Part shown: positions 34,970 to 44,125 of the stretch, piece after piece
How positions within the stretch are numbered: the first letter of the stretch is position 1
Layout of the letters: the number at the start of each line of letters is the position of its first letter
Assembly: GCF_037055325.1 (NCBI RefSeq)
Contig: NZ_CP146373.1
Span: 2,790,001 to 2,854,000 of the forward strand
DNA: 64,000 bases
Source: Arachnia propionica
GTDB lineage: Bacteria > Actinomycetota > Actinomycetes > Propionibacteriales > Propionibacteriaceae
Direction: 5' to 3'
Program-made: the position numbers and the translations under genes
The notes under the pieces: generated by a model
Database searches by the model: none
Told to the model about the DNA's origin: nothing
What the model saw: only the letters and a program-made list of their open reading frames with translations

Positions 34970-36393
34970 ATGGTCCCCTGCGGAAAGTCAGCATCTTCAT
35001 CTCACTGCTGATGGCGGCATTACTGGTGAACATCACCTGGCTGGCCATCGCCAGGTCGGAGGACATGCTCAAGGATCCGCGGAACGTGCGGGTCAGGGAT
35101 GCCGAGTTCAACACCAACCGGGGTGCGATCCTCGTCGGCAACGACGCGATCGCGATGTCGTCGCCCGCATCAGGAAAGTTCCCGTGGCAACGCACCTTCC
35201 CCCAGGGTGCGATGTACTCGTCGGTGACCGGCTGGTATTCGTACTCCTACGGCAAACAGGAATTGGAGCGCACCTGGAACGCGGAACTGACCGGCACCGC
35301 GTCGTCGCAGACGATCACCCGGATCGTTGACCTGCTCACGGGCAAGAAAGCGCAGGGCACGAACCTGAACACGACGCTGAACCCGAAGGCGCAGGCCGCC
35401 GCGGTCAAGGCCCTGGGCAAGCAGCAGGGGGCTGCCATCGCCATCGACTACACCACCGGCGAGATCCTGGCACTGGTCTCCACCCCCACCTACGACCCGA
35501 ACCTCCTGGCTTCCACCGATCCCTCGACGGAAACGCAGAACTGGAACGCCCTGATTGACGATTCCGCCGAGCCGCTGAAGAACCGCGCGGTGCGGGAAAT
35601 CTATCCCCCCGGTTCCACCTTCAAACTGCTGACCGCAGCGGCTGCGCTGGAGGCCGGGTACGAACCCTCGTCCACCGTCGCGTCCCCGACCAGCTACCAG
35701 GCACCGGGTTCCAGCCACGGCATCGGCAATTCCACGGATTGCGGAGGCACGGAGACCACCCTCGAACACGCGCTAGCGACGTCCTGCAACACCGCTTTCG
35801 CGAAGCTGGGTGTGGAACTGGGGCAGGACAAGATGTTGGGGGTGGCACAGCGTTTCGGTTTCAACTCGGTTCCCGGCATCGACCTGCCGGCGACGGCTTC
35901 CAAGTTCCCCACCCAGATGGATCCCGCCTATCTGGCGCAGTCCAGCATCGGGCAGTACGAGGTGGCAGCCACCCCGTTGCAGATGCTGATGGTGGCCTCC
36001 GCCATCGCCAACAACGGGGTGTTGATGAAGCCGCACGTGGTCAAGAGCGTCACCGGAAGCGACCTCAAGGTGATCCAGACGGTCCAACCTGAGCAGGCGG
36101 GTCGTCCGATCAGCGAGGGAGCTGCTAAACAACTCAAGCAGATGATGGAGAATGTGGTCAGCGACGGCACCGGTTCGCCCGCACAGGTCCGTGGAATGAC
36201 CATCGGGGGCAAAACCGGTACCGCTCAGTCGGACCCCAACCGTCCCCCCTACGCGTGGTTCGTCGGTTACGCCACCGAACCGCACGTCGCCGTTGTGACT
36301 TTCGTGCAGAGCACGTCGGTCGAACGCAACGACATCTCGGGAGGCAAGGTCGCCGCACCTGTGTTCAAGGCTGTCGTGGAGTCCCTCCGATGA
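34966..36393 (+). CDS. pbpA: class B penicillin-binding protein PbpA
   Basis: A 475-residue transpeptidase anchored by one N-terminal helix (VSIFISLLMAALLVNITWLA). The active-site motifs are all present: YPPGSTFKLL (SxxK serine, ~residue 217), TSCNT (SxN) and GGKTGTAQ (KTG). It cross-links peptidoglycan made by the adjacent SEDS protein. The four-base overlap with rodA indicates coupled translation. Confidence 0.95.
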   Translation: MNGPLRKVSIFISLLMAALLVNITWLAIARSEDMLKDPRNVRVRDAEFNTNRGAILVGNDAIAMSSPASGKFPWQRTFPQGAMYSSVTGWYSYSYGKQELERTWNAELTGTASSQTITRIVDLLTGKKAQGTNLNTTLNPKAQAAAVKALGKQQGAAIAIDYTTGEILALVSTPTYDPNLLASTDPSTETQNWNALIDDSAEPLKNRAVREIYPPGSTFKLLTAAAALEAGYEPSSTVASPTSYQAPGSSHGIGNSTDCGGTETTLEHALATSCNTAFAKLGVELGQDKMLGVAQRFGFNSVPGIDLPATASKFPTQMDPAYLAQSSIGQYEVAATPLQMLMVASAIANNGVLMKPHVVKSVTGSDLKVIQTVQPEQAGRPISEGAAKQLKQMMENVVSDGTGSPAQVRGMTIGGKTGTAQSDPNRPPYAWFVGYATEPHVAVVTFVQSTSVERNDISGGKVAAPVFKAVVESLR

Positions 36394-36457
36394 GGACAGG
36401 CGGAAACTGGGTCCGATGGGCCACAATGGTTCCCGATCAATTGAAAGGACCAGTGCG

Positions 36458-38515
36458 ATGACTGAGCGCGGCACCCTGCTGGGCGAGCGGTACGAGCTCG
36501 ACCAGATCATCGGGCGTGGCGGCATGGCTGAGGTCTGGCGGGCCCGCGACCTACGACTCGTCCGCGACGTGGCCATCAAACGCCTGCGCATCGACCTGGC
36601 CAGCGACCCCACCTTCCAGGCCCGGTTTCGCCGCGAGGCACAATCCGCAGCGGGCCTGAACCACCCGAACATCGTCGCCGTCTACGACACCGGTGAGGAA
36701 CGCGACACCAAGTCGGACGTGATGGTGCCCTACATCGTGATGGAACTCGTCGAGGGCGTGACCCTGCGGGAGGTGCTGCGCGACGGTCGCAAGATTGTGC
36801 CGGCCCGTGCGCTGGAATTCACCGCGGGAGTGCTGGACGCGTTGTCGTACAGCCACCGGGCCGGGATCATTCACCGCGACATCAAACCGGCCAACGTGAT
36901 GCTCACCCCCGCCGGCACGGTCAAGGTGATGGATTTCGGCATCGCCAGGGCCGTGGCCGACACCTCCGCGACGATGACGCAGACCGCCGCTGTGATCGGC
37001 ACCGCACAGTACCTGTCGCCGGAGCAGGCGCGCGGGGAGAAGGTCGATCAGCGTTCGGATCTGTACTCGGTGGGGTGTCTGCTCTACGAGTTGCTGTGTT
37101 CGGAGCCGCCGTTCAAGGGCGACTCCCCCGTCTCAGTCGCCTATCAGCACGTCCGGGAAACGCCCGTGCCGCCCAGCCAGCGCGACCCGGAGGTCACCCC
37201 ACCGATGGACGCCATCACGTTGAAGGCGTTGGCGAAGTCGCCGAATGACCGCTACCAGGACGCCCGCGAGTTCCGCGAGGACATTCTGCGCGCCTTGAAC
37301 GGGCAGCCCGTGATGGCCGCCTACTCCTCCCCCGTCGAGATGCCGACGACGGTGATGCCGTCCTCCGCCCGACGTGCGGCCCCGAGCCCCCTCACTCCCG
37401 CGGATGCGAACGCGGCGGAGGCCACCTCGCTGAATGGTGCCGTCGACACCATGGAGCCCGTGGAGGGCGAGGAGGAACCGAAGAAGAAACGCAAGACCCT
37501 GGTGGTCGTCTCGGTGCTGGTCGGTTTGCTGGTGATCGGCATTGCGACAGCCCTCTACATGGTGCTCAACCCGGGTACGAAGGAGGTCGTGGTACCGAAT
37601 GTCGTGGGCGCTCTCCAAGCCTCCGCTGAGGCCACCTTGAAGGAGCAGGGTTTCGAGACGAAGGTGGAGACCGCCGATTCCGACGACGCCCACAAAGGCA
37701 AGGTGGTCGACACCGATCCGAAAGCAGGTGTGCAGGCCAAGGCCGGAAGCGTAGTGACCCTCAAGGTGGGCGTGGGCTCGAACCAGCTGCCGATGCCCGA
37801 CGTGAAGGGCAAGTCATTCGACGAGGCCTCGAAGATGCTCAAAGAGGCCGGTTTCACAGGCACGATCTCCAAGGAGGACATGGACCCGGCAAAAGAAGCC
37901 GCGGACGCCGTGAAGGATCAGGCGCAGGAAACGGAACCGGCAGCGGGCCAGGCGACCGCCCCGGACCAAGCCATCACTGTGCGGATCGCCACGGGCAAGT
38001 CCGCGGTGCCTGACTTCAGCGGCATGACTGCCGAGCAGGCCCGTTCCTTGGCCAGCGAGAAGGGCTTCAAAAACAAGGTGAACGTGGTGGAGAAGGAGAG
38101 CACCGAACAGGCTGCCGGGAAGGTCTTCGCCCAGGATCCCGAGGATGGCACAGCGCTGGATCGCAAGTCCGGAAAGATCACCATCACCATCGCAAAGGCC
38201 GCCCCCACCACCGCGAAAATGCCGAACCTGATCGGCATGGACGAGAATCAGGCCAGCCAAGCCTTCAAGAACGCAGGTTTCACGGGCAATCTGCGCATCA
38301 CAAAGGTGACGACGAGCGACCCCAGCAAACCGATCAACAGGATCTACTCGCAGAACTTCGACCCAGACACGGAGCTGGATAAGAACACCTCCGACGTCTC
38401 GGTGGAGATCGCCATCCCGCCCCAGCAGAACCAGCCCACTGCTAGTCCGAGTGCGCAGCCAACCTCCACCAAGGCGCCGGCCCCGTCCCAAACCCCAACG
38501 CAGCGGCCCAGCTGA
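36458..38515 (+). CDS. pknB: PASTA-domain Ser/Thr protein kinase PknB
   Basis: A 685-residue receptor kinase. The N-lobe carries IIGRGGMAEVW and VAIKRLR, the catalytic loop is HRDIKPANVML, the metal motif DFG, and the substrate loop GTAQYLSPEQARG. A juxtamembrane linker, one membrane helix (~347-365) and four PASTA repeats (~375-440, 441-510, 511-580, 581-650) follow, then a Ser/Pro/Thr tail. PASTA domains sense peptidoglycan fragments. GAAAGGACC precedes the ATG at 36458. In mycobacteria a second kinase, PknA, lies between pbpA and pknB; here only 64 bases separate them. Confidence 0.95.
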   Translation: MTERGTLLGERYELDQIIGRGGMAEVWRARDLRLVRDVAIKRLRIDLASDPTFQARFRREAQSAAGLNHPNIVAVYDTGEERDTKSDVMVPYIVMELVEGVTLREVLRDGRKIVPARALEFTAGVLDALSYSHRAGIIHRDIKPANVMLTPAGTVKVMDFGIARAVADTSATMTQTAAVIGTAQYLSPEQARGEKVDQRSDLYSVGCLLYELLCSEPPFKGDSPVSVAYQHVRETPVPPSQRDPEVTPPMDAITLKALAKSPNDRYQDAREFREDILRALNGQPVMAAYSSPVEMPTTVMPSSARRAAPSPLTPADANAAEATSLNGAVDTMEPVEGEEEPKKKRKTLVVVSVLVGLLVIGIATALYMVLNPGTKEVVVPNVVGALQASAEATLKEQGFETKVETADSDDAHKGKVVDTDPKAGVQAKAGSVVTLKVGVGSNQLPMPDVKGKSFDEASKMLKEAGFTGTISKEDMDPAKEAADAVKDQAQETEPAAGQATAPDQAITVRIATGKSAVPDFSGMTAEQARSLASEKGFKNKVNVVEKESTEQAAGKVFAQDPEDGTALDRKSGKITITIAKAAPTTAKMPNLIGMDENQASQAFKNAGFTGNLRITKVTTSDPSKPINRIYSQNFDPDTELDKNTSDVSVEIAIPPQQNQPTASPSAQPTSTKAPAPSQTPTQRPS

Positions 38516-38535
38516 GAGACTTCATTGGTGTGAAC

Positions 38536-38571
38536 GTGCTGGCTCACCCCACACGCCGTGTGAGCCAACAC
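38536..38571 (+). terminator. hairpin after pknB
   Basis: GTGCTGGCTCAC (38536-38547) pairs, with one mismatch, with GTGAGCCAACAC (38560-38571), 20 bases past the pknB stop. It lies between convergent pknB and trpG and could end transcription from either side. There is no T run. Confidence 0.55.
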
Positions 38572-38654
38572 GTGAGCGAAGCGAGCGGCTCGAGTCGACA
38601 CCCCACCGTCGCCCGAGGGTTCCTTGTGTTGGTCTGGGAGGGTAGCGGTGTGTT

Positions 38655-39296
38655 TTAGACGCTCATGTCGGCGGCGACCAGGGGGCTGAGACGGGCGGCG
38701 CGAGCTGGCGCTTCGGTGTCACCGCAGGTTGCAAGCCAGTTGGCGAGCATCTGATAGCCGCCCTCCGTGAGCACCGACTCGGGATGGAACTGCACCGCTT
38801 CCATCGGCCATGCGCGGTGACGTATGGCCATGATGACCCCGGATTCGGTGCGGGCCGTGATTTCCAGCTCCTCCGGGAGTTTTTCTTCGACGGCGGCGAG
38901 GGAGTGGTAGCGGGTGGTGCGCAGCGGTGACGGCAGGCCCGTGAAAATACCTTTGCCGTCGTGGGTCACGGGTGAGACCTTGCCGTGCAGCAGTTCGCTG
39001 GCCCGGTCGACGACACCGCCGAGGGCAACAGCCATCGCCTGGAGACCGAGACAGACCCCGAACAGCGGCGTGCGACCGCCGAGTCGCCGGATGACGTCAA
39101 CACACACTCCGGCTCGTTCCGGGGTGCCGGGGCCGGGTGAGAGCAGCACCCCGTCGAAGGCGTCCTCCCAGCCGGGTTCCGCGAAACGCGGATCGTCGTT
39201 GCGCCACACCTCCACGTCGGCACCGATCTGGGCGAGGTAGGAGACGATGTTGTAGACGAACGAGTCGTAGTTGTCGATGACGAGGATGCGTGCCAC
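38655..39296 (-). CDS. trpG: glutamine amidotransferase of anthranilate/aminodeoxychorismate synthase
   Basis: A 213-residue class I glutamine amidotransferase. It has ILVIDNYDSFVYN at the N-terminus, LLSPGPGTPERAG (oxyanion loop), LFGVCLGLQAMA (nucleophile Cys) and AVQFHPESVLTEGG (His, Glu). The GTG at 39296 is the likely start. Its position beside pknB, as in Mycobacterium, suggests the housekeeping PabA/TrpG shared by folate and tryptophan synthesis. Confidence 0.93.
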   Translation of the reverse strand: MARILVIDNYDSFVYNIVSYLAQIGADVEVWRNDDPRFAEPGWEDAFDGVLLSPGPGTPERAGVCVDVIRRLGGRTPLFGVCLGLQAMAVALGGVVDRASELLHGKVSPVTHDGKGIFTGLPSPLRTTRYHSLAAVEEKLPEELEITARTESGVIMAIRHRAWPMEAVQFHPESVLTEGGYQMLANWLATCGDTEAPARAARLSPLVAADMSV

Positions 39297-39368
39297 GGGC
39301 GCAATTCTGTCACGCTGCGGCAACCGACGCGCCCACGCCGCGGCGTCTCCTCACCTGTCCTGACAAAG

Positions 39369-39405
39369 AAAGCCGTTGGGCCCGCAGGAAGGGCCCAACG
39401 GCTTT
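39369..39405 (-). terminator. strong hairpin terminator after the SGNH/vWA gene
   Basis: A perfect 15-bp stem, AAAGCCGTTGGGCCC (39369-39383) with its complement (39391-39405), and a 7-base loop; TTTC follows on the minus strand. It begins nine bases after the leftward gene's stop and insulates trpG from it. Confidence 0.85.
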
Positions 39406-39413
39406 GGCGTCCG

Positions 39414-41927
39414 CTACCCGGCGCCGTATCCGGTTCGAGGCAGTCCGGGTTTGACTGGCGACCTGCTGGGCGGCGGGGCCGAGGTGGGCGACGGCAGTCC
39501 CGTCGGCGGCGACACCGTGGGAGGTGTCGATGGTGGCCGGGGAGGCTCCGGCGGCACCGTCACGCCTCCGGAGTCGCTGGCGGTCGGCGACGGGCTCGGG
39601 ACCTCCGAGATCGTGGGCGAAGCACTCGGAATCGGTTCCACCGTCGGGGAGACGGTCTGGCTCGGGGAGACCGTGGGACGTGGCGACTCCGACGGAGCGA
39701 CGGAGGGCGTCACGGTCTGGGTGGGCGATGCCGAAGGACTCGGTGTCGGGGAGGGTGAGGGGGGACGGAGGAACTGCTCGGGATCTTCGCACTCGTCCCC
39801 GATCCAGTTGCCGTCAATGTCCTGCTGGTTGGGATTCGCGACATCCGGACAGTTGTCGTAAGCGTCGGGTATGACGTCCCCGTCCCGGGTGATGTCGAGT
39901 TTGGTGGAACCCACGGAGGTTTTCCCTTTGGTATCGGTGACTCTCACCATCACGTGACCGCTCACCTCCTTGTCGTAGCGGTGAACGACCATGTCGGCGG
40001 TGGTGGTTTGATCGAAGGTGCCGTCGCCGTCGAAGTCCCACTCGTACTTCACCACGTCACCATTGGGTGAGTAGCTGGCCCGGGCGTCCAGCCGAACCTC
40101 GGAGCCAACCTTGGCGACATAGGGCCCTTGCAGCCAGGCGAAGGGTTTGTCAGCGGAATCCTCGGTCACGTCATCGGCGATGTCCTGCGGCGTTTTCCCG
40201 CTCGTGCCGTCGGGGATCGTCCTGCCACCCGTGGCCTCGGTGAGTTCTGCCAGTCCTGCGCCCATCGCGGCGGGATTACCGACCGTTGAAACCCGGGCGT
40301 TGGAAACCGCGTAAGAACCAAGGCGAAGGGTCTGCCATGTCAGGCCGGTGACGGGTTCGGGATCCTTGGCCGGTCCGTCTCCCAGTACCAGCATCACCTT
40401 GCTCGCGTCCTTGCGCCAGCGCAGCGACAGGCCTTGCACGATTCCGCTGTATACCGATTCCGCGGGATCGCCGGCGGGAGCCAACTCCACTTTGCCGAGC
40501 GCGTCCAGAATGTCTCCGGGATTTTCGGTGAAATCCTGATCCAGCCGCGATGGATAATTTCCGGCCACACCGCCGCCTTCCGGGTGGTCCTGATAGGTCA
40601 CGAGCGCGTACCGGGTATCGCCACCGAAGACGGAAGGGAGCATGGTCGTTTGAATCGACGCCACCGTCTCCGACCATGTGTCACGCATGGATGAGGTGGC
40701 ATCAACCACGAAAACCACATCCCTCTTGGCCTGATGCCCACCGAGCAATGGAGCATTCTGCGATACCCCGGAGGTTTGGATTAACCTGCCCATCTCACGA
40801 TGACCGGCAATGTTCGGATGCCAGAAATTCGTGTAGGTGAGGGATCCCTGAGCCTCTATCTTACCGTCCTTGTACTCCCCTTCCGTCTCCATGAACTCAT
40901 TCAGCCAGCGCTGGGGATTCGTTTTCTCCGTCATCCCCCACACATTGAAATCAGGGTCTGGCTCATGTCCGGCGAAAGCTACGGGGGTCTGCTCGACGAA
41001 CTTTACTCGACCCAGATATTTCACGTTCAAGCGCTGCACGAGTTGCTTCTGATACTCCACCGCTTGCATTCCCAGTTCGCGCACGGCAGCCGAGGCGTCG
41101 TACTGCCCCGAGTCGGTCTCGAGGAGGAAGGGCTTGTCCAGCGAGAGCAGGGGATAGCTCATGAGAATTACCTGGGAGGAAGGATTACCCGACATCTTCT
41201 CGGAAAGAAGCTGATCAATGTTTGATTCAAGATCATTCATGATCCGCGACAAATTATTAGAAGTATCCTGAATGTCTTTCTTGCATTTATTCCCATCTCC
41301 GCCACCGTATTGAGGCAGGCCAACGGGAGCAAGGCAGTGTTGAATGATATCAGCGAATCCTGCGTCATTACCCCCCATTGTCATGAGCACCAGATCGGTG
41401 CCCTTGTCCACCGAATCGGCCTGTGGCCTGAGGGTCAGCTTGCACCGATAGGTGAAATACGAGGTTCCTCCGAGTCGGCTGATCTGGTACTCGACCCCGA
41501 TAATGTCTTCGCTCGACTTGAGTGAGCAGGCATCCTCCCGCTCCAGTTTGGAACGCACGTCGTCCTCGGAATCCCCCTCGGCGATGCGCAGGTATTGCTC
41601 CTCAACGATTCCGGGCTTAAAGATGTCCCCAAGAACTCCACCCGAGCAGGCTCGATTCACGTAGCTCACATCAATACCGAGGGAGCTCGCTGATTCCACG
41701 AACCGTTGCCCCCAGTTCTTGGAGCTGCGTTCGCACCACGCCGCACCGTAGTAGGATCCTGCGCCATTCCCCGCCGAGAACGAATCACCGAGCTGAACGA
41801 CCGACAATCGCTTGGGAGACGGATGCGGAGGCCCCATCACCTCATCGGCTTTCGCCGCCGCAGGATGCAATATCCCCGAGGCGACAAACAGCGCCGCCAA
41901 CACAACCAGTCGAAGTAATTTTCTCAA
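39414..41927 (-). CDS. large secreted SGNH hydrolase with vWA, PKD and calcium-binding repeats
   Basis: A ~837-residue exported protein. A signal peptide (LRLVVLAALFVASGILHPAAA) is followed by an SGNH/GDSL esterase domain with block I VQLGDSFSAGNG, block III GGNDAG and block V WHPNIAGH. Then come a vWA domain (FVVDATSSM, a MIDAS-like motif), a PKD domain (YEWDFDGDGTFD ... VRVTDTKG), a thrombospondin-type-3 calcium loop (DGDVIPDAYDNCPD ... DIDGNWIGDECE) and a ~110-residue Ser/Pro/Thr tail ending LPRTGYGAG. The best start is a TTG at 41927 behind GGAGGAG; a GTG at 41948 is possible. It probably acts on esters at the cell surface. The end resembles a sortase LPxTG signal but lacks the membrane tail. 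Confidence 0.85.
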   Translation of the reverse strand: MRKLLRLVVLAALFVASGILHPAAAKADEVMGPPHPSPKRLSVVQLGDSFSAGNGAGSYYGAAWCERSSKNWGQRFVESASSLGIDVSYVNRACSGGVLGDIFKPGIVEEQYLRIAEGDSEDDVRSKLEREDACSLKSSEDIIGVEYQISRLGGTSYFTYRCKLTLRPQADSVDKGTDLVLMTMGGNDAGFADIIQHCLAPVGLPQYGGGDGNKCKKDIQDTSNNLSRIMNDLESNIDQLLSEKMSGNPSSQVILMSYPLLSLDKPFLLETDSGQYDASAAVRELGMQAVEYQKQLVQRLNVKYLGRVKFVEQTPVAFAGHEPDPDFNVWGMTEKTNPQRWLNEFMETEGEYKDGKIEAQGSLTYTNFWHPNIAGHREMGRLIQTSGVSQNAPLLGGHQAKRDVVFVVDATSSMRDTWSETVASIQTTMLPSVFGGDTRYALVTYQDHPEGGGVAGNYPSRLDQDFTENPGDILDALGKVELAPAGDPAESVYSGIVQGLSLRWRKDASKVMLVLGDGPAKDPEPVTGLTWQTLRLGSYAVSNARVSTVGNPAAMGAGLAELTEATGGRTIPDGTSGKTPQDIADDVTEDSADKPFAWLQGPYVAKVGSEVRLDARASYSPNGDVVKYEWDFDGDGTFDQTTTADMVVHRYDKEVSGHVMVRVTDTKGKTSVGSTKLDITRDGDVIPDAYDNCPDVANPNQQDIDGNWIGDECEDPEQFLRPPSPSPTPSPSASPTQTVTPSVAPSESPRPTVSPSQTVSPTVEPIPSASPTISEVPSPSPTASDSGGVTVPPEPPRPPSTPPTVSPPTGLPSPTSAPPPSRSPVKPGLPRTGYGAG

Positions 41928-41982
41928 AACTCCTCCAATGTATTCCACAGTTTTGGACTTATTCAGATTTCCCCGCCCCCAC

Positions 41983-42447
41983 TCACAGCCTCTCAACAAC
42001 TTCGAGCATAATGATCAAATCAGCCGCATCATTGTCCGCAATAAAAACACCGCATTTACGTCGAGGGTTACTTTTTTGAGCATTCCATATCATATTGGGC
42101 GGCAGGCCGGTCTCGTGCTCCTTTTTCCAGCCCGCCTCCTTGGCGAAGGCGACCGCCCGATCAAAAATCTCCTGCCGATCAGCATCACCCAAGGAGAACA
42201 CCCTCCTCACCTCAGTGAATTTGGGCTTACCCAAAGGACGCCGATACCCGCTCTCAGAGCCCTCCTTCAGAGGCAGACCCAACAGATCCTTAGCCGCCAT
42301 AGGATCCTCCAGGAGCACCGGCAACTGCGACCGATCCTCCCCCACATCACCCACAACACCACACCCAGCCAGCACCCCCACACCCAGCAGCATCACACCC
42401 CGACGCGACCACGAAACAAGACCGCCACGAACCCCACTGTCCACCAT
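41983..42447 (-). CDS. small lipoprotein, paralogue 1
   Basis: A 154-residue predicted lipoprotein. The signal MVDSG...SWSRRGVMLLGVGVLAGC ends in the lipobox LAGC. The mature part has KPKFTEVRRVFSLGDADRQEIFDRAVAFAKEAGW and a C-terminal ADLIIMLEVVERL strand. No known domain is recognised. It is a close paralogue of the next gene, and the upstream ~60 bases are also duplicated, so both probably use the same type of promoter. Confidence 0.8.
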   Translation of the reverse strand: MVDSGVRGGLVSWSRRGVMLLGVGVLAGCGVVGDVGEDRSQLPVLLEDPMAAKDLLGLPLKEGSESGYRRPLGKPKFTEVRRVFSLGDADRQEIFDRAVAFAKEAGWKKEHETGLPPNMIWNAQKSNPRRKCGVFIADNDAADLIIMLEVVERL

Positions 42448-43180
42448 GCACCAATCCAACCACACCCCACCCTCCCTCAGAAGTAGTCCGATTGGAGGAC
42501 AGGATCCGCAACGTCACACGAGAACAAATCCCACCGACACGAACCGCTCACCCCGCCCCTCCAGCCAGTTAAACCCCTGACCAGACCATATGTAACGACG
42601 ACCGCGAAGAAGCCCCACGGTTTTGAAGCCATTCAGATTTCACCCACCCCACTCAGGGCACTTCAAGAACCCTGATCCTGATTATCAGATCGGCCGCATC
42701 GTCATCAGAAATAGAGACGCCACATTCACGCCTAGGATTATTTTTTTCACCATTCCACACCATGTTGGGCGGCAGACCGGTCTCGTGCTCCTTTTTCCAC
42801 CCCGCCTCCTTAGCAAAGGCGACCGCCCGATCAAAAATCTCCTGCCGATCAGCATCACCCAAGGAGAACACCCTCCTCACCTCGGTGAACCGGGGCTTAC
42901 CCAAGGGACGCCCGTACCCTTTTTCGGAGCCTTTCTTCAGGGGAAGAGCCAACAAATCCTCCGCCGCCAGGGGGTCCGCCAGGAGCACCGGCAACTGCGA
43001 CCGATCCTCCACCACATCACCACACCCAGCCAGCACCCCCACACCCAGCAGCATCACACCCCGACGCGACCACAAAACAAAACCGCCACGAACCCCACTG
43101 TCCACCATGCACCAATCCAACCACACGCCCACCCTCCCTCAGTAGTAGTCCGATTGGAGGACAGAAATCACAACGTCACA
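42000..43180. repeat. tandem duplication of a lipoprotein gene with its upstream region
   Basis: Two direct copies of about 520 bases (roughly 42000-42525 and 42660-43190) include the whole coding region, the sequence GTAGTCCGATTGGAGGACAG upstream and the CGTCACACGAGAACAAA farther upstream. A ~130-base unique spacer separates them. Confidence 0.8.
42653..43108 (-). CDS. small lipoprotein, paralogue 2
   Basis: A 151-residue lipoprotein nearly identical in its signal (LLGVGVLAGC), in the block FTEVRRVFSLGDADRQEIFD and in GWKKEHETGLPPNM to its neighbour, with differences concentrated at the C-terminus. GATTGGAGGAC lies upstream in both copies. Function unknown; the proteins would be anchored on the outer face of the membrane. 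Confidence 0.8.
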   Translation of the reverse strand: MVDSGVRGGFVLWSRRGVMLLGVGVLAGCGDVVEDRSQLPVLLADPLAAEDLLALPLKKGSEKGYGRPLGKPRFTEVRRVFSLGDADRQEIFDRAVAFAKEAGWKKEHETGLPPNMVWNGEKNNPRRECGVSISDDDAADLIIRIRVLEVP

Positions 43181-43267
43181 CGAGAACAAACCCACCGACA
43201 CGACCCTTTCGGTTGCTCCTGTGTCGCTTCCACACCGGGGCGACTTCGTGAGGGACGGTGTTTCCTG

Positions 43268-44035
43268 TCACCTGGATTTTGCGTGGGTAATTCCCAAGGC
43301 GCCCTGGAATGCCGGCAAAGACAAGGAGGATTCCACACTTTCCCGGTATCCCAGACCGTAGGCATCGGCGTACTGCCGGTAGGTGGTCAACGCCCGGGAC
43401 CCCTTCAGGGCAGCGGCCATGCGACCGGCGTCGCCGATTGCCTCGACCACGTAGGGCGGCGCGTAGGGAATACCGTGCAGGACCACGGAGTTGCCGACAC
43501 ACTTGATGCCCGACGTGGAAATGATCCGTTGTCCCTGAATGCTCACCGCCTCTGCCCCACCTTTCCACAGGGCGTTGACGACGGCCTGGATGTCCTGTTG
43601 GTGCACCACCAGGGCGTCGTCGTCGACGCCTGCTGGTCTCACATCGGTGGGGGCATCGGTGAGGGTCACTCGCATTCCGGGACCCGTGACGGGTACGACC
43701 GCGGCCTGTTCCGCGACCACACGCTGCTGCTTTTCCAGCTCCGGGGATGCCCCCTGCTGGTGTCCGAGTTCCTCCACCTCGGCTCGAACCTCCGCGACTT
43801 CGCCTCGCAGTTGCTCGTTCCGCTGAGCCTGTGTGGCGACCAGGCCCCGCAGGTCGGTGTTGCGGTCGGATCGCAGGTCGGTGCCGCGGGCCGCGATGGC
43901 GGAGGCGGTGAGCATCGCACCCGCCAGGACACAGATGATTCCCGTCCCCACCCGGCCTCTGAGGCTGCGGGGGTTCTCATCGTCGCGGGGTCCCCTGATG
44001 CGTTTCAGAAGCCGAATCAGACGGGTCTCACTCAT
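43268..44035 (-). CDS. DUF881 family membrane-anchored protein
   Basis: A 255-residue protein: one membrane helix (VGTGIICVLAGAMLTASAIAA), a coiled coil (NEQLRGEVAEVRAEVEELGHQQ), then the DUF881 core (VTGPGMRVTLTDAP ... VVNALWKGGAEAVSIQGQRI). In Mycobacterium the same family lies between crgA and trpG, as here, and is linked to the divisome. It is divergent from crgA. Confidence 0.92.
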   Translation of the reverse strand: MSETRLIRLLKRIRGPRDDENPRSLRGRVGTGIICVLAGAMLTASAIAARGTDLRSDRNTDLRGLVATQAQRNEQLRGEVAEVRAEVEELGHQQGASPELEKQQRVVAEQAAVVPVTGPGMRVTLTDAPTDVRPAGVDDDALVVHQQDIQAVVNALWKGGAEAVSIQGQRIISTSGIKCVGNSVVLHGIPYAPPYVVEAIGDAGRMAAALKGSRALTTYRQYADAYGLGYRESVESSLSLPAFQGALGITHAKSR

Positions 44036-44125
44036 GAAACAACCCTACGCGGCACGAACCTCGGATGTGTTTCCGACCGGTCAACTCCACTAATCTTGGT
44101 CGGCAGAGGCGAAAGGAGGGGCGCG

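Noticed and set aside
42623-44125. N-terminal extension of the crgA frame
   Set aside because: The extension runs antisense through a lipoprotein gene and DUF881. The GTG at 44126 with GAAAGGAGGGG upstream gives a protein of normal CrgA length.
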